A stretch of DNA of 64,000 nt from Deltaproteobacteria bacterium (lineage in GTDB: Bacteria > UBA10199 > DSSB01 > JACPFA01): NCBI GenBank assembly GCA_016183235.1, contig JACPFA010000043.1:1-64000 (forward strand), given 5' to 3'. Below the pieces are notes generated by a model. It was not told where the DNA came from and searched no databases. It worked only from the letters and a program-made list of their open reading frames with translations. A program made the position numbers and the translations under genes. Of this stretch, positions 52,901-60,981 are shown in pieces; within the stretch, counting starts at the first letter, position 1, and each line of letters starts with the position of its first letter.

Positions 52901-53439
52901 AATCCCTCCATCCCCAACCGTAATCCCAACCAACCTATCCCGGTATGAAAAAATTCTTCGCCCACATAAACCGGCTGGCCTGCTTTTATCTTCTGCGCCA
53001 CCCCTATCCCGGTGATACCCATTACTTCGGTCGTAACCCCTGCACCCTTGGCCAATAGTGTCGCAGGCTTGCCTCGATTCCACCAACTCTCAACTCGTCT
53101 CCCCATCCACCCCATCACCCTATTCCGGGTCATTTGTCCCAATAACCCTACCCCCGCCAATAACGCCACATCACCCAAATCTAGATTCTGCATCACCTGG
53201 GTGGCCCCACCCACCACTCGCTCTACGCTGCCACACCCGCGTTTACTCTCAGCACCTCCCTTACATAATTCACTGGCTGCTAATGCAGCTTCATACCCCC
53301 CTTGCTCTTCGACCCATTGTAATAACGATGCACCAATGGTCCTCTGTTGCTCATCGCCAAAGCGCAACAGCTCACTACCTCGCAACCGCAAGGCTTGGGC
53401 TAATTGTGGATCTTGTAAATACCTGACCGGACCTGACAC
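49957..53439 (-). CDS. Giant-family protein with repeated XRE-type HTH modules (P4)
   Basis: 1160 aa from the GTG at 53439, chosen because the homologous ATG of the 46984 gene sits at the same position after a GGGGGG site; a TTG at 53463 is the alternative. Residues 1-264 are the shared head with Cys-x9-Cys. The tail has at least three and perhaps five helix-turn-helix-like units, at about 480-545 (LLTELRKRQGLTLGEVRERL), 610-655 (FAKALNIDENTLSELELNKR), 785-830 (FSDVAKSSGMGRNTISHIVG), 880-920 (AKEVGLVLGISGNQVINIE) and 985-1040. The last 85 residues match the orphan cassette at 46451. Repeated XRE units in one chain with a hydrophobic head are unusual. DNA binding is inferred; no signal peptide. 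Confidence 0.7.
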   Translation of the reverse strand: MSGPVRYLQDPQLAQALRLRGSELLRFGDEQQRTIGASLLQWVEEQGGYEAALAASELCKGGAESKRGCGSVERVVGGATQVMQNLDLGDVALLAGVGLLGQMTRNRVMGWMGRRVESWWNRGKPATLLAKGAGVTTEVMGITGIGVAQKIKAGQPVYVGEEFFHTGIGWLGLRLGMEGLGVVPKVLHQWGRYEVPRLAGAMTFSRVTSAFVGGTVGMVAVGQDVYQAATTQAQFMVGMRGVREFVPAYNYVATRLHTHGRFLAARLDLRKYFPPNDGFRLSNNFAWATATVGEVSNFRSRPILLEGTPRPNAGEPEPSPAWPEKVKAEWLKWLGARTTVDRTTAQETLVREYPLRIKGKTAAIAEMVAMVDTKINTNHQFAVITIRGSRKTFKKILTKAAVKLLFKRHQNLQEVCFVFVDGSAILFTKIRDNIAKYPMKPNEAGEVIADFSEQGVRVLRMTFETAAWIPPENLKPFPDLLTELRKRQGLTLGEVRERLRIEDGIEITEARLEKYEVLTDWAAPDFKVLQSLAKIYRVDVRYLIESSNRIKHGQTISAKQWKTAYFPIYFEGENDVARVRFYKQQDPKAESLGAWAYRYRKNPDHYYTRSEFAKALNIDENTLSELELNKRKPIRSTLLALSKVTGEPVANLIDRMNHTYHQALLPTLELLFPQQSVYIDSVDEEAKLAQYVKNPGSMGHVAFAYRKADYNLPRATDLKHLVGRGRDCQWSYLESGEIKVLMENVGFWGNVFQRAGLPVELLKSIYAAKGHVANTFSFDLAYAVGDASFSDVAKSSGMGRNTISHIVGGAVTDLEILVKLRRALPHLPINRMVQGQHPEAGKLFPNLLTSDGYLDVPEGWAERLAALKVGELFFARRMAMKKNAKEVGLVLGISGNQVINIELGVSGFQEDLLLVRVGQWLWPDPAEQRLMLPLLYLACRPELLKLYPVKTLTDLKPHVAPLDPVTLWSPVESVKKELKAAMQKERIASATELAKSLGYEGNEAQLATVGKRLLKVSDPLYIEDIRRIHQRFPWLSYRRMYETFFSSRLAYFLGRGATGHFNYSLPEGNNFDRLKIQVLNIIDHAADLHFDSHLAAGRAANIKVTRQGEKLSQALKREYGEVDIDHMAQVLKLDFEQRRLLYIYLNEAALKPMLEEANPR

Positions 53440-53465
53440 AATCCCCCCAGGATTAAGTGACAACC

Positions 53466-53495
53466 CTATGTCGCTAATCCCCTACTTTTGTTGCT
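53466..53495. repeat. Conserved upstream motif, copy 2
   Basis: CTATGTCGCTAATCCCCTAC followed by TTTTGTTGCT. The offset from copy 1 is exactly 4320 bp, the same as for the head coding regions, so the duplicated block extends upstream of the start codons. Confidence 0.7.
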
Positions 53496-53552
53496 CCCCC
53501 ATCAAAACACTTACTTGTAACTTGGTTAACTCCATGATAATTTTAAAAAATA

Positions 53553-53972
53553 ATGAAAGCATCTCCTGAAATCCTAACAACTAAACATAAGCAAATGCTC
53601 TCCAAGCTAGGGGTGCAGGCTATCTATTTATTTGGATCTAGGGCGCTTCAAACCCACACCGCTGCTTCTGATTACGATTACGCAATCCTCATGCCAAACA
53701 AAGGCCATAGCAAAGGCGATGATGTTTATTTTGCATTATATAATCTGCTTGCAGAAATTTCCCCTCGCACCTTAGAAAATGACATCATCGACATTGTGTA
53801 TTTAAGAGATGTTGGCCTGGAATTGCGCTTTCACGTTATTCGCTATGGCCAAGTTATTTATGATGTTAATCCTAGGGCCAGAATTAATTTTGAAGTTGAG
53901 ACAGACTTGCTTTATTGCGACTATCGCCCGTTGCTAGATGAATTTGATAAAACAATTTTGGAGAGTTTATGA
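53553..53972 (+). CDS. MntA-like nucleotidyltransferase antitoxin
   Basis: A 139-aa minimal nucleotidyltransferase. The motif LFGSRALQTHTAASDYDYAI fits GSx10DxD of the MNT family, and ENDIIDIVYLRD supplies the third acidic strand. In HepT-MntA systems MntA adds AMP to a Tyr of the HEPN toxin and so blocks it (established for the Shewanella pair). It overlaps its partner by 4 bp. The start is preceded by the conserved motif copy at 53466. Confidence 0.88.
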   Translation: MKASPEILTTKHKQMLSKLGVQAIYLFGSRALQTHTAASDYDYAILMPNKGHSKGDDVYFALYNLLAEISPRTLENDIIDIVYLRDVGLELRFHVIRYGQVIYDVNPRARINFEVETDLLYCDYRPLLDEFDKTILESL

Positions 53973-54427
53973 CACCACCACCCTTGGAACGTGAAGCGGT
54001 TTTACCCAGGATTGATGGCATTCGAAAAAATATAAAAAAATTAACAAGCCTTAGCAAACAACCTTTTAACGACTTTGCTTCAGAAGATTCTTTTGATTTG
54101 GCACAGCACCATTTGCGATTAGCTTTAGAAGGCATCTTTCATATTTCTTCTCACATTTTGTCACGTCTACCCGGAGGCCGTGCCACTGAATATAAAGAAA
54201 TCGCTACAAAGATGGGGGAATTAAAGATTGTTCCGGAAGAATTTTCTAAACAGGCTTTGATCCCCATGGCTGGCATGCGTAATATTTTGGTGCATCATTA
54301 TGCTGATATTAAACCTGAACGTTTATATGATATTCTAAAAAACCACCTCCAAGATATTGAGCAATTTCTTCACTATATTAAGAAGTTTTTAGAACACCCT
54401 GAGAAACACCAACTGTCGATAAAATAA
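53969..54427 (+). CDS. HepT-like HEPN ribonuclease toxin
   Basis: 152 aa, DUF86-type HEPN protein, four-helix. The catalytic RNase motif RNILVHHY fits Rx4HxY, the form modified by MntA on its Tyr. The helix FDLAQHHLRLALEGIFHISS is typical. Overlap ATGA with the MntA-like gene confirms the pair. The C-terminus ends with a basic helix. The gene stops just before the third conserved motif copy at 54433. Confidence 0.88.
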   Translation: MTPPPLEREAVLPRIDGIRKNIKKLTSLSKQPFNDFASEDSFDLAQHHLRLALEGIFHISSHILSRLPGGRATEYKEIATKMGELKIVPEEFSKQALIPMAGMRNILVHHYADIKPERLYDILKNHLQDIEQFLHYIKKFLEHPEKHQLSIK

Positions 54428-54432
54428 CGACT

Positions 54433-54462
54433 CTGTGTCGCAAATCTGCTATTTTTGTTACC
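54433..54462. repeat. Conserved upstream motif, copy 3 (possible relic)
   Basis: CTGTGTCGCAAATCTGCTAT followed by TTTTGTTACC. It matches copies 1 and 2 at most positions, but no giant-family head follows on the minus strand; the HepT gene occupies that place. It may mark a lost third member, or act as a promoter for the TonB operon start at 54539. Confidence 0.55.
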
Positions 54463-54538
54463 CCCCGATCAGTACCAAGTAGATAGATAATCCCTTGACA
54501 GAACTCAGCGCAGTTGGTACCCGTCAACTGGCTTTTAA

Positions 54539-56710
54539 ATGAAAATGACTTTCACTTGCAATATTTGCCACTCAACTCTTGTTTTAATAGCGTTTGTCTT
54601 TATGTCACTATTGATCGAGACCCAACCGGCTTACTCCCAGAAAAAGGACCAAGGCACCTCCTTTGTGCTTCCTGAAATCATGGTAGAAACTTCCAAAAAA
54701 CAAAAATCGGTGCACACGCTCGACCCAGAATCCGTGATGCCCAAATCTATACTGACGGCTGATGAGATCAAAGAGCTGGGGGCCAAGACAGCTGCGGATG
54801 CCATCATCTTAAGCCCTGGCGTAACCCCAACCGGCCCAGGCGACAGTGGCGATCGTTTTGAAAGCATTCAGATTCGCGGGTTCAACCCAGATTATACTCT
54901 TGTGCTGATTGATGGCCAACGCACGACATCTCAATCCGCTGAGGGCAAGTTTGATCTTTCTACCATCAATGCCGATGAAATAGAAAAAATTGAAATTATC
55001 CGGGGGCCTCAGGCCCTCCTGTATGGGTCTGACGCCATTGGAGGAGTAGTAAATATTATTTTGAAAATCCCCAAAGATCATTTTGGCATGGGGGTCTCAG
55101 CAGGTTATGGGCAATTAAACACCTTCCGTTCAAGGGCTTTTATTGAAGGTCCCCTTTCCAAAAAATTCAGGGTGCGGCTCGGCGGACGCTATGACTTTTC
55201 AGATGGGTTTACCGATATTTTTGATCTCGACCGTGATTTAAGACAGAAGAGTTTGAAGTCGGACCGCAAGCCACAACGCACTGGCGAGATGCGGGCCGAT
55301 TTTCATTGGGACATCAAAAATAAAACTAAGGCCCGTTTTTCGTTCCGCTACCTAAACCGAAATTTGTCGGTGCGGCGAGAATTTAACAAGTTTGTTGAAG
55401 AGGGCACAGAATCGGGCCACGATAACAAACAAGACATTGAAGGCACTGCCATTTTAGAAAAAACTAACCTTTGGGGAGGTCGTGGCGAATTTAGTTTGCG
55501 CGGCTATTCATCTCAATTAAATAAAATACGTGAGAAAAATTTTGTCAGTCGTGATTCTGGCCGTTTTATCTTTCGTGAACAATCAACCCAAAACGACGAT
55601 ATCGTTGACACGCTCCTTTCTACACGGCTCCTTTATGAAAGGCCTTTGGGTAAAAAAAATAAACTGACCACATGGTGGGAAACTCGATGGCAAAAAAGAA
55701 ATTCTAACAATAATGGCCGCGTGCGCCGCTTCGACGAGCAAGACATTCTAATATCAGATTCTGCCTCTGATAAACCGGAAAAAATTTACAATAAAAATGA
55801 ATTCTTTTTCGCCGGCGGGTTTCAAGATGAAATCACCTTCAAACACCTCAGTGCAAGCGCCGGCCTTCGAGTTGAAAAAACGATCAACTGACCAACAGCT
55901 ATCACACCTGCTGCCGGGCTTAAACTTGGCCTCACTCCCAATATGGATTTACGGCTCAATGTAGGTTTTGGTTACAAGCTGCCAAGTTTTGAACAACGAA
56001 CCCGTTCGTCAGTCCCTGAGCTAGACATCAACGGCACTAAGTACACAGCCGGCAATTCTAACTTAAAGCCAGAACGATCCCGACAGTATCAATTGATTTT
56101 TGATCACCGTCTTTCGGATATCCTTGGTTATTCGATCACCGGATTTTTTAACCAACATTATGACAAAATCGACACCGGCATCATCGATGATTACCTGGGA
56201 ACGGGGCTACCTTTAGAAACAAAAATTAATATTGGCAGGGCTTTTACCGCTGGTTCAGAGGTAGATGTAAAATTTCAACCTCTCAAACACCTAGGAATAA
56301 GAGCCAATTACTCTTATCTCTGGACTCTCAACAGGGACACCCGTGCACCCCTTAACGAAACGCCAACCCACAGTGCCAATCTCTTGATCAACACCAAAAT
56401 CCCCAAGCTTAATGTAAAAGCCGATTTCTCTTTTAGTTTTATTTCGTCGCGAAAACGGATCGATGCCCTTTCGGGTACAGAAAAAGCAGACTCGCCAATG
56501 GCTCCCCTCTACCTTGCCCGGCTTCGCTTGTCGCGAGAACTGGGAAAAGGGTTTTCGGCAGATCTCATGGTAGATAATCTTTTCAACATGAGTTGGGACC
56601 GCGACAACGACGGAGATTCCGATATGCCAAAGATGGGTGTCTTTGGCATGTTGTCGTGGAAACAACAAACCAAGAAAAAAAAGCAAACTCAAGAAGGAGA
56701 CACACTGTGA
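54539..56710 (+). pseudogene. TonB-dependent receptor with in-frame TGA
   Basis: A signal peptide (ending QPAYS), then a probable TonB box (LPEIMVETS) and the plug domain (ILTADEIKELGAKTAADAI; IQIRGFNPDYTLVLIDGQRT; IEIIRGPQALLYGSDAIGG) precede a long beta-barrel. The frame stops at a TGA (55889-55891) after VEKTIN, but the same frame continues without another stop to 56710 with barrel sequence (PTAITPAAGLKLGLTPNMDL; GYKLPSFEQRT), ending DNLFNM... and a short tail. Both parts are in one frame (723 codons), so a single nonsense change separates them. The rest of the operon is intact. Substrate unknown; siderophore, cofactor or metal chelate are options. A sequencing error is possible. Confidence 0.85.
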
Positions 56711-58953
56711 AACCATCGCATGTTTTTTTTGCTGCCCTCAGCACCTTGTGGGTGTCGGGGTGGGCCCAAGCCGAAACGGTCATTCAGCGCCAGTTTGATC
56801 CAAACAAAAATGGCCCCTGGACGGTCATTGACCTTGGATCAACCGAAAACAACGAAAACTCCCTTGACCCAAAAAACATGGCCGTGCTCCCCGATGGCAC
56901 CGTTTATCTTGTCGCTAAAACTCCGTTAGACGGCCCACCCCTGGGCGCACGTATTTTAAAAATCGAAGACTCCAGTGTCACTCAAGTTGGCAATGACATT
57001 TCATCTGATGTCGATGCATTATACGCTGACGAAACGGGAATATATGTAGGAACCAAAGGAACCTCGGCTCAAAAAGAAAGCGATATCTATCAATTAAACA
57101 ATGCTACCTGGGCCCTCTTAAATACCGAGAGTATTCAAACAGAAATTCTGTCACTGGCTTCTTTAGATGGTGTTCTTTATGCCGGCACCAACAATGATGG
57201 GATCTACCGGCTCGATGGACAAATGCTTAACCGTGTTGGCACAACAACCATCGTTCTTCCTGAAGGATATTCATGGGAAATACTGGGTGACTATACAGCC
57301 GAACTTGAAAAATTGGCAGCTACCTCGCCCAATGAGCTTGTGACCATTGGTAAAGACCATCGCGTCCGCCAGTTCAATGGTAGCACCTGGCAAGATTTGG
57401 GAAATCTCTCGGAAACAACCTATGACGCCGATGGTGTTCCTTTGACCACTCCGCTGCGAGAACTCAAGAGCGTCGCCCTTTATAACGGAACGACTTATGT
57501 AGGCACAAAAGGAAAATCTGGATCCAGCGAAGGTGCTGATAAAGGGGCTGTCTGGAAATGGAATGGCACCGGATGGGACCGTTTGGGAACGACCATCATG
57601 AACAAAGAAATCAAGTCTCTGATTGTCTTTTCAGAAAGTGATATCCTTGCTGGCAGCAATGAATCGGGGGTTTTCCAATGGAACGAAACAACTTGGACGG
57701 CAAAAAACTCCGGGCTGCCGGCAACCGGCGGTAAGATTAAAGCAGAAACATTGACGCTCGGGGATGATGGTAATCTTTATGTCTCACAAACCAATAAACT
57801 ATACCGCTCCACGGATCACGCTGGCAGCTGGAGTGAGATTGGGTTTTTTCCCTTCGGCGAAGAAATCAAATCCATCGCCACGGATAGCGCGGGGAATGTG
57901 TTTGTTGGCACAAAATTGGGAGCGGGGGCAGGCATGGTTTTTAAACTGGACGGGGCCTCTTTCACCGCGGTTGGCGAGGAATTACCCAAGGAAGCCAGGT
58001 GGCTAGTGGTTCGCTCCGCAAGCGATATTTTTGCAGCCTTGGGTGGCGGTGGTGGTGCTTATCATTGGAATGGAAGCTCATGGACCAGTATCCTTGGAAA
58101 TATCACGGGCGACGCTGCTGACTTCAAACAACTTCTTATCTTGGGAACAGACTTTCTTGCGGCAACAAAAAACGGCGTTCAGCAAGGCATCTTTACTACT
58201 TCAATCACAACGATTGCATCTCCTCTCTTACAAAAAGAAATAAAGAGTCTCTGGTCTAATAACGGCAATCTCTACGCTGGCCTTAAACTTGGGGGCATTT
58301 TCCGACTAACCGACGATGCATCCACCGATGATGGGAAGGGTTTTATCCACGTGGATACTGGATTGCCCGATGTAGAAACGGAAGGTTTTGCTCTGTTAGA
58401 TAACGAGGTTGTCGCCCTTGGGAAAAAACTCCTCTACACAGGGGCCCAAAGCTCCGATGCCATCGCCTTTGCACCTTTAGGCACCAATCCTGGAAAAGCA
58501 GCCCTAGATGGTGATGGCAATTTGATCTTCAGTGGAGAAACCGATTTCAAAACAGCGATTCGCTATGGTGGCAAATTGTTTGCTGGTACCAAAGACGGTC
58601 TTTTCATTTCGTCTAACGAAGGGGCCACCTGGGCACTTTTCAACGGCCCTGCAGAAGTCAAAAAAATGGTCTTGGTGGGCACCAAACTCTATGTTGCTGT
58701 AAAAGGTGAATTAACGCCGGATCCTGAAGGAGACCCCACCAGAAAGATCAAAACCGCCTCTATTTTCATTACCGATTTGTCGGCAACTTCATCCGAGCTA
58801 TCGGATAATTTAAATAATTCGACCGGAGGGTGCATGCTCACCGCCTATTCGCCACAATCGATGGAAAGCATGACGCTAGCCTTAATGGTGGGATTCGTTT
58901 TGATCTTTGCGCTTAGGTTCCGCTTAAGCTTGCTAGGCAGGAGGAAATCATGA
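56707..58953 (+). CDS. Secreted beta-propeller protein with Cys-containing C-terminal sorting signal
   Basis: 748 aa from the GTG at 56707, which overlaps the receptor stop (GTGA) and has AAGGAGAC upstream; an ATG at 56593 inside the receptor gene is rejected. Signal peptide ending GWAQA. The mature part is built of about nine or ten propeller-like blades with recurring IKSxA...VGTKxG...W.WNG.xW...G text (for example IKSIATDSAGNVFVGTKLG, KGAVWKWNGTGWDRLG). The C-terminus has TGGCMLTAYSP, a hydrophobic helix, and GRRKS. This GGC-helix-basic layout is that of CTERM sorting signals (MYXO-, Synergist- or JDVT-like), implying processing and lipidation or anchoring at Cys. Likely a surface partner of the receptor; substrate unknown. 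Confidence 0.8.
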   Translation: MKPSHVFFAALSTLWVSGWAQAETVIQRQFDPNKNGPWTVIDLGSTENNENSLDPKNMAVLPDGTVYLVAKTPLDGPPLGARILKIEDSSVTQVGNDISSDVDALYADETGIYVGTKGTSAQKESDIYQLNNATWALLNTESIQTEILSLASLDGVLYAGTNNDGIYRLDGQMLNRVGTTTIVLPEGYSWEILGDYTAELEKLAATSPNELVTIGKDHRVRQFNGSTWQDLGNLSETTYDADGVPLTTPLRELKSVALYNGTTYVGTKGKSGSSEGADKGAVWKWNGTGWDRLGTTIMNKEIKSLIVFSESDILAGSNESGVFQWNETTWTAKNSGLPATGGKIKAETLTLGDDGNLYVSQTNKLYRSTDHAGSWSEIGFFPFGEEIKSIATDSAGNVFVGTKLGAGAGMVFKLDGASFTAVGEELPKEARWLVVRSASDIFAALGGGGGAYHWNGSSWTSILGNITGDAADFKQLLILGTDFLAATKNGVQQGIFTTSITTIASPLLQKEIKSLWSNNGNLYAGLKLGGIFRLTDDASTDDGKGFIHVDTGLPDVETEGFALLDNEVVALGKKLLYTGAQSSDAIAFAPLGTNPGKAALDGDGNLIFSGETDFKTAIRYGGKLFAGTKDGLFISSNEGATWALFNGPAEVKKMVLVGTKLYVAVKGELTPDPEGDPTRKIKTASIFITDLSATSSELSDNLNNSTGGCMLTAYSPQSMESMTLALMVGFVLIFALRFRLSLLGRRKS

Positions 58954-59717
58954 GTAAAGGAATAAAACTATTGAAGGGCAGCCGGAAGATTCATGCCTGG
59001 TTTGGGATTACCTTGGGTATTTTTATCGCTATTGAAGCCGTCACGGCACTTTATCTGCTTCACAAAAAATCATTTCCCACCGTCGAAAAAACGACCCTCC
59101 CCTGGGGCATCAGCGAGAGAAAAAAAATGGAACCCTTGCCCGTCAAAGCCATTGTGAGTGACCCATCTAGGCCCAAGCGGCAACTCCTGGCCACTCACAG
59201 CGGCATTATCGAATCAACAGTAGATGCTAGCGGCAAACGATCTGACCAATGGCTCTCGGGGGACACTGCCGGCAAAGACATCAAGGCCCTGGCTTTCCAG
59301 GGGGACCGCATCTGGGTTGGTCTGGGAAAGCAGAGAGGGCTCTTGTCTTGCCAAGCTTCTGCTGAAATTTGCCAACCGGTCGGTAATTTTCGTGAAATAC
59401 AATCCTTAAGCGTGCTGCAAGATGGTTGGTTGATGGTGGCTGTTGAAAAGGAAGGGGCTTATCTTTTTAATCCGGCCTCGGGTGAAAAAACGCAGATTGT
59501 TGAGGCAGCTCTCATGGCGTCTCCTCATGCAAAACCGCTAACCTGGGGAACGCTCCTATTGAAACTTCATACCGGTGAAATTGTGGGTGGTCGATTGATG
59601 CTTTTTTGGGACCTTCTTTCACTGGCCTTGGTCGCCTATGTGGTGACTGGTATTTATATTTGGCTCAAACCGAAACTGATCAAACGCTCAAGGCAACAAG
59701 CTGGGGCTAAGGCATGA
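58950..59717 (+). CDS. PepSY-type inner-membrane protein with propeller-like periplasmic segment
   Basis: 255 aa. The N-terminal helix opens SRKIHAWFGITLGIFIAIEA and the C-terminal helix runs FWDLLSLALVAYVVTGIYIW with KLHTGEIVGG before it, the outer elements of PepSY-TM proteins found beside TonB receptors (some reduce ferric siderophores). The periplasmic part has repeats (IKALAFQGDRIWVGLGKQRG; IQSLSVLQDGWLMVAVEKEG) that resemble blades of the neighbouring propeller protein, which is unusual. ATGA overlaps join it to both neighbours, so it is translated in step with them. Confidence 0.75.
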   Translation: MSKGIKLLKGSRKIHAWFGITLGIFIAIEAVTALYLLHKKSFPTVEKTTLPWGISERKKMEPLPVKAIVSDPSRPKRQLLATHSGIIESTVDASGKRSDQWLSGDTAGKDIKALAFQGDRIWVGLGKQRGLLSCQASAEICQPVGNFREIQSLSVLQDGWLMVAVEKEGAYLFNPASGEKTQIVEAALMASPHAKPLTWGTLLLKLHTGEIVGGRLMLFWDLLSLALVAYVVTGIYIWLKPKLIKRSRQQAGAKA

Positions 59718-60337
59718 TTTTTTTTCGGGTCACTCTTATTTCCTTGTTCATCCACTTGGCGATTGCCATAGGGGTGTCGGCCTGGAAGTGGGGGCCTGTT
59801 TTTAAATCCTCCGCCTCATCCATCGAGCAGCATGGGCCACAAGTAACCCTACTTATTGTGTCGGGTGCAATGGAGTCACACGCGGCCAAACACAGCGTGC
59901 CCCCCGTCAAAAAACAAAAAGAAAATTTTTTGGAAAATAAACTGCAAGAAAAACCTCAACCTCAGAGCGGCAAAGACGCCCATGACACGGCCCAAAATGG
60001 GGAAGGAACCAGTGGCACAACACCCTTTCAAGGCGACTCACTTTATGAAAAATATTTAAAGCAGGTACAGCAGAAAATTGTCAGGCGGCGGAATTATCCG
60101 GCTGATGCCAAACAGATGGGAATTGAAGGCAAGGTGCTTGTTCTTCTCGTCATCAATCGAGAAGGCCAATTAGTGCATTATAAAGTTCTCAAGTCAGACC
60201 ATGAGCTTCTTTCGAACGGGGCCCTTCAGACCATTAAAAATGCTTCTCCCTTTCCGCCTCTTCCAGAACATCTTGCCAATACCGAATTGAAAATAGCCGT
60301 GCCCATTACTTATCATATTTCAGAAATGGACACCTAA
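59714..60337 (+). CDS. tonB: Energy transducer TonB
   Basis: 207 aa. N-terminal signal-anchor (FFRVTLISLFIHLAIAIGVS), a charged linker with Lys/Gln-rich text instead of a long Pro-rich stretch, and a C-terminal TonB domain (YEKYLKQVQQKIVRRRNYPADAKQMGIEGKVLVLLVINREG, PFPPLPEHL). It transmits the proton-motive force from ExbBD to the receptor. It overlaps the PepSY gene by 4 bp and precedes exbB by 24 bp, so the whole transport unit is one operon. The dedicated copy suggests specificity for this receptor. Confidence 0.93.
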   Translation: MIFFRVTLISLFIHLAIAIGVSAWKWGPVFKSSASSIEQHGPQVTLLIVSGAMESHAAKHSVPPVKKQKENFLENKLQEKPQPQSGKDAHDTAQNGEGTSGTTPFQGDSLYEKYLKQVQQKIVRRRNYPADAKQMGIEGKVLVLLVINREGQLVHYKVLKSDHELLSNGALQTIKNASPFPPLPEHLANTELKIAVPITYHISEMDT

Positions 60338-60361
60338 AAACGGCCAGAAACCGAGGTAAAA

Positions 60362-60979
60362 ATGTTTGAGACCCTATTTTATTTTTTTCATGTAAGCGGC
60401 TGGACAATGTACGCCATCGCTGCTTGCTCCATCTTGGCACTGGCTGTATTTCTAGAAAAAATTTGGGTTTTGCGCTGCGAACGGATTATCCCCAAAGGCT
60501 TCTCTGCCAAGATCGAAGAGTTGGTAAGAGAAAATAAGTTCCCAGAAGCTGAAGTATTATGCGGGCAAAATAAGGCCTCGCTAGCACGCATTATTGAAGC
60601 CGGTCTTGCCAATGCAGGAAAGAGTCGCGAGCAGATCAAGGAAATTGTCATTGAAGTCGGGCTGCAAGAAACAACCGAGTTAGAGCGCTATATGAATGTT
60701 CTTAATACCACGATTTCTCTCGCCCCCATGCTCGGTTTTTTAGGAACGGTCTTAGGTATGGTGCAACTTTTTTCAAGTGTTGCCGCAGTGGGAGAAGTAA
60801 CCAATATCGGAATGATCGCGGATGGAATATATAAAGCGCTTTATACAACGATTGCGGGCCTTATGGTCTCGATTCCAGCAACGGTTTGCTATCGTTATCT
60901 GACTTCTCGAGTCGATCGAATGATCCTTGAAATGGAGAAAATCTCTTTGCGGATTATTGATCTGATCAAAAGGAAATAA
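60362..60979 (+). CDS. exbB: ExbB/TolQ-type proton channel subunit
   Basis: A 205-aa MotA/TolQ/ExbB family protein with three transmembrane segments: near residue 20 (WTMYAIAACSILALAVFLE), and in the C-terminal half LAPMLGFLGTVLGMVQLF and GIYKALYTTIAGLMVSIPATV. The Thr/Gly-rich channel helix residues are present. It forms the pentamer that houses ExbD and powers TonB. exbD follows after 2 bp. Confidence 0.95.
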   Translation: MFETLFYFFHVSGWTMYAIAACSILALAVFLEKIWVLRCERIIPKGFSAKIEELVRENKFPEAEVLCGQNKASLARIIEAGLANAGKSREQIKEIVIEVGLQETTELERYMNVLNTTISLAPMLGFLGTVLGMVQLFSSVAAVGEVTNIGMIADGIYKALYTTIAGLMVSIPATVCYRYLTSRVDRMILEMEKISLRIIDLIKRK

Positions 60980-60981
60980 TC

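Noticed and set aside
53012-53569. Plus-strand frame opposite the head of the 49957 gene (repeated at 48692-49192)
   Set aside because: Present twice only because the head DNA is duplicated; composition is that of an antisense shadow, and the minus-strand frame has the conserved protein.
49253-54427. Prophage or integrative element spanning the accessory island
   Set aside because: No integrase, phage structural gene, attachment repeats or tRNA target seen; toxin-antitoxin and duplicated giant genes alone are not enough.
55889-55891. TGA in the TonB receptor as selenocysteine or code change
   Set aside because: No selenoprotein family or recognisable SECIS follows, and TGA ends many normal genes in this window (for example at 3343-3345 and 56708-56710).
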